A DNA stretch of 64,000 nucleotides from the NCBI GenBank assembly GCA_012845835.1, contig JABAKD010000025.1, positions 3,269,819 through 3,333,818 of the forward strand, written 5' to 3'. A program made the position numbers and the translations under genes. The notes below the pieces were generated by a model. It was not told the origin of the DNA, ran no database searches, and saw only the letters and a list, made by a program, of their open reading frames with translations. The stretch comes from Undaria pinnatifida (taxonomy: Eukaryota; Sar; Phaeophyceae; Laminariales; Alariaceae). This document shows positions 56,221-64,000 of this stretch, one piece after another; within the stretch, counting starts at the first letter, position 1; every line of letters starts with the position of its first letter.

Positions 56221-56512
56221 GGAAACGATGAAAGCTACGTCTCTACGAAGGAAACGAAAGTGAGTACTCTCCGAGGACCTGCTCAATTGGCAGACCTGCA
56301 GGGGGCACTCTGTGGCCCCACCCATAATTTAACACTAGCCCACCCTGATGAGTCGCACATGCAGAAATATGGGAGATTCGGGGAAACTCCGGTTGTACGA
56401 ACTAGACCATGAGTCGAAGATGCGGCTCCTTAAAACCCATTCCCACACCTCTAACGGTTTGGCTATGAAGCCAGGAACACGCGAAGAAAAGCAGTTGACA
56501 GAAACGATTTGT
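56221..56512 (+). repeat. Direct partial copy of 53820-54225
   Basis: Restarts the arm sequence in the plus orientation (GAAAGTGAGTACTCTCCGAG, CTAGCCCACCCTGATGAGTC, CTCTAACGGTTTGGCTATG), with part of the arm missing. Confidence 0.82.
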
Positions 56513-56890
56513 TAAGGAATTAGTGGGGTATTATTGATAGCCCGTTTGGCCACTTGCAAAAGGTTAACCGATGGCTTACCCAAACTAAGCCTCATAACAC
56601 TCTCCCCCCCTGAAACGACGGGATGGCAGGTCGGCCGGATATACGGGCGGACCTGTCATTTATCCAAGCGGTTTCATTTCCTGGGGATATCGGGGAGAGC
56701 GTTTTTCAAGTTGGACATGGGGAAAGTCTGAAAAGGTTCATTATGGTGGATGTGGGATTCGAACCCACGACCCAAAAAACCCATGGTCTGTCGACGACGT
56801 CATTTTTTAAGGAATTAGTGGGGTATTAGCCCGTTTGACCACTGGCAAAAAGTTAACCAATAGCTTACCCAAACTGAGCCTTATCACACT
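56513..56890 (+). mobile_element. tRNA-related unit with terminal direct repeats, copy 2
   Basis: Two direct copies of a segment of about 85 bp (56513-56600 and 56807-56890) flank about 200 bp. At 56744-56768 the minus strand reads GTGGGTTCGAATCCCAC plus ATCCACCA, a perfect T-arm and acceptor 3' end of a tRNA. The 5' tRNA half is not recognisable apart from box A-like TGGTCAAACGG. It could be a tRNA-derived SINE or a small terminal-repeat element. Confidence 0.7.
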
Positions 56891-56914
56891 ATACCTGCTC
56901 GTATTAAATTATTA

Positions 56915-57150
56915 AGATAAAAATACACTCCAGCTGTGAGATCGAAGATTTTGTCGAAACTCATCTTGGCAAGCTGTGTGTGATACTCCAATCGCGCGCA
57001 TTACGGATTGTGTGTCCTCATTAAGGATTTAGGTCGGCGACTCTCCTTGAAACTACAGCATAGCTATCAGGGTCAACAGGGTGATGTTAGTCAGTTTGTG
57101 CGCGGAAACTATAAAACACGTTTTAGAGGGGGGGAAATGTTGACAGCTGT
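56915..57150 (+). repeat. Family A, copy 6
   Basis: Very similar to 53215-53450, including AACTACAGCATAGCTATCAG and GTCAACAGGGTGATGTTAGTC. Confidence 0.9.
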
Positions 57151-57960
57151 GGAAGCAAATGCATCAGTTTATCAAGTGAATCCTGTACTTCGAATAAACG
57201 GTGAGGAGAGGGCGGAGTTTTTAAGGACGTGAGGGGCTGGGTTTGATCAAGAGGGAGCCAGGGGGGGGGGATCAAGAGGGAGCCGGGGGGGGGGGGGGGG
57301 GGCAGCTCAATCTGTGCGTAGAAATTATAGATCCTTTAAGGGGATAAATCTGACGGTTTTGGAAAGAATGCACCGGTTTATCATGTATATCCTGTAAGTC
57401 GTATAATACAACCGGTGTGAGTAGAGGGCGGAGTGTTCGAGGGGGTGGCGGGGGGGGGCGAAAGGGGTTTTTTAAACAGCTTTAGGTTGCATAGAGATGT
57501 AGGGGTTTGCTATGCGCGTGGTGCTAGGTCTAGGCGATGGTGCGGGTGGTGGGGAAGGAGGGGGCGTTGGGTGTGTGGGGGGGTGAATTGAAGCAGCGGC
57601 ATATGTGGCTCTAGAAAGATAATGAGGTGATATCGAGTGCGTGGAAGTGTTTATTACTTTGTTTGGCAGATTTCGATGTTAGGTGGGGCGTTTGAGCAAG
57701 AGGGAGCGAAAACAAAAAGAGTAAAAAAGGGGGGGGGCGGGGGCGGGGGCGGGCGGGACACTTCAATATGTGCGCGGAAACTATAAATCCCTCAAGGGGA
57801 CAAATTTGACGGTTGTAGCAAGAATACATCCCTTTATATCACCTGCCTGGTATTACTCGTATTATTTTTTTATTCTAGCAGATTTGATGTTATTAATAGG
57901 TGTGGTATACAACACACTCTTTAGGTGTGGTGAACAACGTGTTAAAGCCTCATAATTTGT
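57151..57960 (+). repeat. Diverged subrepeats of the family A tail with G-rich tracts
   Basis: GTGCG..GAAA.TATA.ATCC, AAGGGGA.AAAT.TGACGGTT recur at 57310-57360 and 57765-57815, separated by G runs. Confidence 0.7.
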
Positions 57961-58157
57961 TATTGTGCATGGATCGTAAGATAGATAGAATATTGCAATC
58001 GATAGGTACAACCATGTAGTTACCATGATTTTACCGTGCCGGTGTGGGGCTCTGACGTCGCTAATAATAAGAAAGATATACATCTTGCAAAATACAACAG
58101 TCGAGGCGATTTGGTCATCATGCAATGTACACATCACCATTGAGCACGAGGGGGAGA

Positions 58158-58232
58158 AGTGCAAATCATTACTTTTTTTTTTTATCCTCCGGCGGATGGG
58201 GAAAAATAAAGCTTTAGCTCACCACAAACACC
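58158..58232 (-). repeat. Family B, 3' fragment
   Basis: A T run, then ATCCTCCGGCGGATGGGG and AAAAATAAAGCTTTAGCTCA, the complement of the family B end. Confidence 0.88.
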
Positions 58233-58569
58233 CTACGTAATAGGTTGGTAGTAGTGTGGTCTACTGTTATAAGGCTTAGTTTGGGTAAGCTATCGACCCA
58301 AGCTACGGTAGGGGGGTCCCCTTTTGGGCCTTTTTTTTTAGTGGCTAGGGGTCACTCGCGCGAGTAACCCCTTTGTTCCTATGGAATCTTACGTTTTCTT
58401 TGTGTTTTACATTGTTGACGAAATCAATCCGCAATGCAAAGGTGATCTAAGCTGCGCCAAACCAAGTGCCTAAACCATCTTCATCCGTAGGGTACACAGC
58501 TACTCGTGCGAGTGGCTCAAACACACCAGTGAAAATAGGGGTACCCCCCCTACCGTAGCCTTGGTCTAA

Positions 58570-58930
58570 TCGGGTAACCTTTGGCAAGTGGTCAAACGGA
58601 CTAATACCCCACTAATACCGTAACAAATGGCGTCGTCTACTGACCATGTTTTTCTTTGGGTCGTGGGTTCGACCCCCACATCCACCATAATAAACTTTTT
58701 CAGACTTTCCCCATGTCGAACTTGAAAAATACTCTCCCCGGGTATCCCCAGGAAATGAAACGGCTTGGATATTGACAGGTCCGCCCGTAAATAGGGCCGA
58801 CCTGCTATCCCGCCGTTTCAGGGGAGGAGAGTGTTATAAATCTGAGTTTGGGTAAGCTATCGGTTAACCTTTTGCAAGTGGTCAAATGGACTAATACCCC
58901 ACTAATACCTTAACACTACCGCAATTTTAA
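58570..58930 (-). mobile_element. tRNA-related unit with terminal direct repeats, copy 3
   Basis: Inverted relative to copy 2. On the plus strand: box A-like TGGTCAAACGG at 58589-58599, then GTGGGTTCGACCCCCAC (58663-58679) plus ATCCACCA, then a body, then the terminal repeat again at 58850-58920. Both copies keep the same order, so it behaves as one unit. Confidence 0.75.
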
Positions 58931-59214
58931 CATATTAATATCTGCCTGTCCTTCATTTTCACATTATTATTAGCTCACGATTTTACGCCCATGATTTTTA
59001 CCGTGCCGATGTGGGGCTCTGAGGTCGCCAATTCTAAGACAGATACATATTACAATTAGATTATTATGCAATGTCACCACTATTGAACACGAGGGGGAGA
59101 GGTGCAAGTCGTCATTGTTTCGAAAGGAACGCTTGATGTGCCCGCGCTCAATGACTTTACTTCGTTAGGCATATATATGCTACTGCGTTTAGTAGAGGTT
59201 GTCAGGCGATCATT

Positions 59215-59395
59215 GAGATGGCAAGTAGGATCATTGTGGATGGTGGAACTTGAACCCACGACCCCGAACAAAAAAACATGGTCTGTCGACGACGCCATTT
59301 GTTAAGGTATTTTAGTGAGGTATTAGTCCGTTTGACCACTTGCAAAAAAGGTTAACCAATAGCTTACCGACTCTAACCCTTATAACAGTCGCACA
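59215..59395 (+). repeat. tRNA-related unit, partial copy 4
   Basis: TGGTGGAACTTGAACCCACG at 59241, CATGGTCTGTCGACGACG and TAGTCCGTTTGACCACTTGC, in the orientation of copy 2 but truncated. Confidence 0.75.
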
Positions 59396-59484
59396 AGAAA
59401 CTGAGATGGTCGAGGAAATATCATTTGGTAGCAGTTTTATACTAGAAAAATTGTGTACCAGTTAGTGTGGAAGACCCCGCTCTT

Positions 59485-59573
59485 AACCCCTTTACAACTG
59501 GAAACCCGTTTTTGGGGACAAAATTACTTGGATTTAGTGTAGGGAGGGGTTCGGGGGCTCTAAAGGGGTTTCA
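59485..59573 (+). repeat. Short interspersed repeat shared with 32136-32232
   Basis: CCTTTACAACTGGAAACCCG and CTAAAGGGGTT match 32136-32232. Confidence 0.75.
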
Positions 59574-62189
59574 TAAGAAATCTATCCTCGGGCCGGTATC
59601 ACAGGTGCTTATTTTAGGGCCGGCACTGCTGTGTACTCTGTATCCCTTTGCCCCCGCCATTTTTTCGTGCCACATTGTCATAGCATATATTTGCGCAAGA
59701 TTGAGAGCCCCACAGCAAGGCGAGAGGCGCCACAAGTAGTACGCGGATGTTTTTTCTTGATGTAATGATAATGTTTCGGCCACACACGATAATATGCTGT
59801 ATGGTCACACCCGTCCCGACTGTTTGTAGTTTGGTAAACCACGGACCACAGGCTAACATATTGAGGGGGGGAAACACGCAAAAAAATGTGAGAAGGCCAT
59901 CATCACCATCATTACGACGAGTATTACAAGACAAAAGCTGTAGACACAAGACAGACAGTGCAGCTGTGCGGGTTCACCTACTACAGCCAGTGAGTAGTAG
60001 TACGTACGGATTCTGTTATTTGAGCTGCTGAGTGTAGTACAGCAGTAGATCACATGTTTTGGGGCCCAGATGTACTCGTAGCTTCCAAAAAGTAGGTTTG
60101 TTGTTACCAACTACCAACAGTCTATGGCAAGGGGGTGCGCAACAGAGCAGTACCCTCGAAGTACTATCATACCGGTAGTAAATGCGATTATAATAGCATC
60201 ATGCGGCGTGCGTGTCGGAGATAGATGTCCCTGCATGCTTGTAGCTCGGGTGTACGCTCCCTACCGTAGAAGACCGGGCGGCATCGCGTGACCGCTGTCG
60301 CTGTACGGTACAGGGCAGGAGGAGATGACAGAGCGCCGAACAACAAACAGGGTATAGTAATAAGAAAGCCAGGCTGAGATTTGGAGGAAAATAAGAAACT
60401 CGGCAGCGCTGTTATACTATATTTAGTGAAGAACGCACTCATTTTCAACTAAGAAAACCAGCCTGAGTCAGAACTCCTGTTTTTTCTCATTACGTGTTCT
60501 ATAATGTTGTAATCGGCGCGTGTTTTCAACATTGTTCCTCCTTAAATCCCCAAGGCCAAAGACGTTATAGGTTATCAGCTATCAGCGGCAGTCAGTAATC
60601 ACATCTCGATTGTCGTCATGGGCTATCCCAACAATGATGCCAGCATGATTCTACGACAAGTCGCAAACGGGACGTGATAAACCACGCAGCCGCACAGGGT
60701 GAACAGTGTACATCTGTGTTCCACCGCGACGAAAACGCGTGATCTCGAAGAAGAACGACAAAAAAAAATCAAGGGCTACTATCATTAATAGCAGCAGCAA
60801 AGCACGGGCAGAACTACAGACTCGGTTCAATGGCCGCACAGCTACCTAAATATTGCTACAGCAGAGGGCTCCATAAAAGACAGGTCACCGAATCCTTTTT
60901 CGCGACACAACGTAGTACCGTCCACCACCCGGACACCCACTCGATGAAAAACAGGACATCCAGGCTGCAGCCCGCCCACTGCGTCTATTCCCGGTGCGAG
61001 ACAAAAACGCGCAATACTCGCGCACAGTCCGCCAAAACACATGAAGCACCAACAAAAAAAAAATGACCAGTGCGCAGCACCGCCAATATTCACAACAGAC
61101 AGTGCTGCCTCCCCCGCACTCCACTCAAACACGCGCACAAGAGACGGGAGAATTTTGACAAAACGTCAACAATATCCTCAACCCCCCCTTCCCCCCTGCC
61201 TCCATTTCTTCAAAACACTACTCACTATTGATACTATGAATAAGTACTAGTACGAGGTACACTTCGTACACTTCAAACCATCGCGACAAACGCTCCCCCC
61301 TACTGGTGGGCCCCACCAGCAAATACACTACAGTGGTACTCTCCTTGTAGTGCCAGTAAGTGCCAGCCAGCTGTATCGGCAGTATACCGGACGCCGGCAA
61401 CATTGCGTATAGTACCGACACGGGTACCAATATACCTGGTAGCAGCTTCCAGCTGTGCCAAGCGATTTAACCGGCACTATACCGGCAACAGGCGCTACTC
61501 AACAGGCACTATAGGGGGACCCCGGCTGCATTCATAGGAGACCGCATGTTTTAGGCGTGTCAAGACCTCTTCAGGCCTTAGCCCGTTTAGAACTCCACCT
61601 ACGGTTTGGGGACGTAATAGAGTAGAATCATTTTGCACTAGTACAAGGGTTACCATCCTGGTGTCAAATGTAGGGTGACGGTCGGTCAAGGGGTCAAATC
61701 GCGGTCCCCCAGCATCCTAACGCCAGTGCCGGACAGTCAAGGAGCAAACCGCGGCCTCCCAGCATACCGCCTTGGTCTTGCCACAGCCAGGCGCGCACAA
61801 CCCCACCGCAACCTAAAACCTCATCGCTTGACAACTTTTACGCGGTCCCACCCCCGGCGAGAGGATCAGCAGGCCTTACACACGCATGCAAACGCCGCCA
61901 AATCTGAAGCGAAAGTTATTACACAAACTCAGACAAGGGGGGGTAGAGGGAGCGCGGGGAGGGGGGGCACGTACGTGCCGATCGAAGAACGCCACCAAAC
62001 CCTCCAAAAGAAACGCAACCATATATCTTGTGAGCGCCAAAACGCGACGACAGAAGAAGCAGCAGCAGCAACCAGTCGCGCAACTCAACGCCAGGTAAGG
62101 CAAGGCAACGAAAGGATAAATAAATCCTCCGAGGCGACCCTCCTCGGCGCGCAAAGCGCTGTGATCCGACGCTCGACGTGTCGTCACGG
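59574..62189. other. No confident gene
   Basis: Unique sequence with several TACTGCTGTA-type words. An open frame of 356 codons (61675-62745, plus) covers the right part, but its composition is low-complexity (see rejected list). Confidence 0.4.
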
Positions 62190-62275
62190 ACCAAACCACA
62201 CCAGAACAGGCCAGACCAGACCAGACCAAACCAGACCAGACCGGACCGGACCGGACCAAACCAGTGCTGGACCAA
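62190..62275. repeat. CCAGA/CCGGA pentanucleotide array
   Basis: About fifteen 5-bp units of CCAGA, CCAAA and CCGGA. Confidence 0.88.
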
Positions 62276-62424
62276 ACGAAGAAAAACGGCAACGCAACAA
62301 CGCGAGGCACTACCAACCTACAGACGATACCAGTCCCGCCAGAGGCCAAACCATATTCCGGGTGGAAACCACCTCAACCACCACCACCGCAAACACACAT
62401 ACCGACGCGACCCGACCCGTCCCG

Positions 62425-62960
62425 TCATGCCCAGCGCTCGTTGTAACACCGGACGCGGAGGGGGTTCGAAAGTGGCATCAATTTCGTGAGCGCCACGCAG
62501 ATCCTAAACACCCTCTCCTCCGCCGACCTCCGCGTGGGGAACTCCGAGGAGCTCTCCTCGGCCCACGCCTGCACCACCTCATCGGTACCATCGAAACCCT
62601 TTCCGGCCCGAACCGCCGCCGCCGCCGCCGCCACAGCCGACGCCAACGAATATGTACCACCACCCGCACCCCCAGCACCGCCAACCCCACCAACGCCGTC
62701 GCCAACCCCACCAACGCTTTCTACGGCCCCCTTATCCGCCTCTAGCGGTAGCGGGGTGGAGGGAGGGTTGGCGGGCGCAGCTGGGGCTACGCCCGCAGTA
62801 GGAAAGTCTTCGTCCATGTGGGACATGGGGTCCTCCACACCCACGATGAGAGCACGCGTGATGTGGTCGAGGACGGAGGTAGGGTGTAATGGAAGGGTGG
62901 TGTCGCTTCGCATCGCGTTGATGTTCATAAACCCGTGTCGGACGCAGCCCGCCATTAAGC
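62425..62960 (-). CDS. Probable coding exon of an unknown protein
   Basis: From a possible acceptor GATCTAG at 62963-62961 the minus strand is open to TGA at 62427-62425. It reads GFMNINAMRSDTTLPLHPTS, VLDHITRALIVGVEDPMSHM, DEDFPTAGVAP, a Pro/Gly/Ala linker, then DGTDEVVQAWAEESSSEFP and EERVFRICVALTKLMPLSNP. The mix of charged and hydrophobic residues and strong G/C at third positions favour this strand over two competing plus-strand frames. No family is recognised. The first exon and true 3' end are unknown. Confidence 0.4.
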
Positions 62961-63180
62961 CTAGATCGTGGATCCAAGGGCACCACCACATTGGTAATCC
63001 CTGATGAAACCGTCAAAACCAAAACCCGGAAAGGCGTTATCAAGAGTTGAAGGGGGAGGGAGGAAGGGAAGGTGAGGGGGGGAGAGGGAGGGTCAATATC
63101 GAGTAGCGTATCCGACTTGGAATCCAGGGACACCACCGCATCGGTAATTCCTAATGAAATTGTCGAGCGTACCACTAGAA
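62960..63180 (-). repeat. Two diverged tandem copies upstream of the unknown exon
   Basis: GGAATTACCGATGCGGTGGT (minus, about 63153) and GGATTACCAATGTGGTGGTG (about 63002) head two copies of about 150 bp. This lies at the 5' edge of a proposed exon, as in the other two genes. Confidence 0.6.
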
Positions 63181-63231
63181 AGGCATTATTGGAAAATTAA
63201 TGAGGGAAGGGGGGGGGAGGGGGGGGGGGGT

Positions 63232-63625
63232 ACTCATTTGTTGCTTGCCTTAGTCATTTGACCATTGGCCACGCATCCCTTTCGAGACGGAGCACCGTTC
63301 CTACACCTAATAGAGACACCTCCAACGTTTGGGCGCTCATTACGATTCTTCCTTGTATTACATGAAAACTGTTTGCTTATCCTATCCCCGTCCTGTTTCG
63401 CCGTCTGTGGCCACCATCTATCTCCTAGGATAGCCATCATTTTCGCAGCACTCTCTAGTCTACCAAGCTCTTCCATGTCACATTCGTCTAATTTCCTCCT
63501 ATCTTCCTCTAACGCATCCCGTTCCTCCTTGTTGTTTCACAATATCCTACTACGTGAGTCCTACTCTCTATTGTTGTGCCACACGGGCACATATGTGCAT
63601 CCACGTCCTCCTCCCGACTACTGGT
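63232..63625 (-). pseudogene. Decayed LINE C-terminus, second copy
   Basis: Minus-strand pieces: SREEDVDAHMCPCGTTIESR, then THVVGYC, giving a CxC..HxxxxC zinc knuckle, then after a frameshift [20 protein letters not shown], then GRLESAAKMMAILGDRWWPQ. It matches 3310-3650 closely. This is the usual position of such a knuckle near the end of LINE reverse transcriptases. The element itself is not present. Confidence 0.65.
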
Positions 63626-64000
63626 GGTGGGGGGGGGCGTCAAAATCGACATCGTTCAAGAAGGCATCTGGGTGATGGGTGAGAGTGGGGAGGAGGGGGG
63701 GGGGTCGTCAAAGGTGGTGACACCATCATACAGTAGTGGTTCCTCTGCAGTCCCGTATGTGCTATTAATAGCCGGAAACATCGGCACCTTAGCGGCAACC
63801 GGCACTACTCTGCACACTGCCAATAGTGTTTTCCCTCGTACGTCCCAAGCGCACTATAGCGGGCAATCGGCAATACTCAATCGACATTATGGAGGGACGA
63901 CTACTGATAGTACATTCTCACCTTGAGCGGGAGGAGTCGGTATTAAAACGTGTAGACGGAGGTGCTCCCTCTGACACGCAACTCTGCTGGATTCGTTTCC
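63626..64000. other. No gene seen
   Basis: G-rich start, then unique sequence to the window end, with one CTATTAATAG word at 63763. Confidence 0.4.

Noticed and set aside
61675-62745. 356-codon plus-strand open frame, the longest in the window
   Set aside because: Rich in Arg, Thr, Pro and Gln, crosses a CCAGA array (TRPDQTRPD), and its right part is antisense to a more protein-like minus-strand frame. No domain is recognisable.

Overview
This is nuclear DNA of an intron-rich eukaryote. Two multi-exon genes can be rebuilt at the left end. Both have canonical GT-AG introns, some several kb long. They are followed by about 36 kb of dense, mostly non-coding repeats. CpG is not visibly depleted, minisatellites and TIR elements are abundant, and a retrotransposon C-terminus is of a type I associate from memory with brown algae. 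My best guess is a brown alga or a related stramenopile. That is inference; no species assignment is possible here.

Layout. (1) Positions 3-12551, plus strand: eight exons of a NAPE-PLD-like phospholipase D of the metallo-beta-lactamase fold. The first exon is cut by the window edge. All seven expected metal ligands are present with family-like spacing, and every splice phase agrees. (2) 12552-18128: intergenic, with degenerate repeats and an inverted repeat pair. (3) 18129-25851, minus strand: a seven-exon gene for a 311-residue protein with one DUSP domain (PGPI motif) and no visible ubiquitin protease domain. It converges on gene 1. (4) 25852-62424: interspersed repeats. These include TIR elements with 3-bp target duplications, (CAA)n-tailed and A-tailed families, tRNA-related units, several satellites and a decayed retrotransposon C-terminus inside a foldback. 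(5) 62425-62960, minus: a probable coding exon of unknown family, then a LINE C-terminus remnant. A second copy of that remnant lies in intron 2 of gene 1.

The most striking observation is that exon edges in both genes are tandemly duplicated into the adjoining introns. Short stretches of exon plus the splice site recur two to eight times, so each true donor or acceptor sits at the edge of a decaying array of pseudo-splice sites. At least six junctions of gene 1 and three of gene 2 show this.

The two genes have no evident functional link: one is lipid metabolism and the other is probably ubiquitin-related protein interaction. What they share is how their introns are built.
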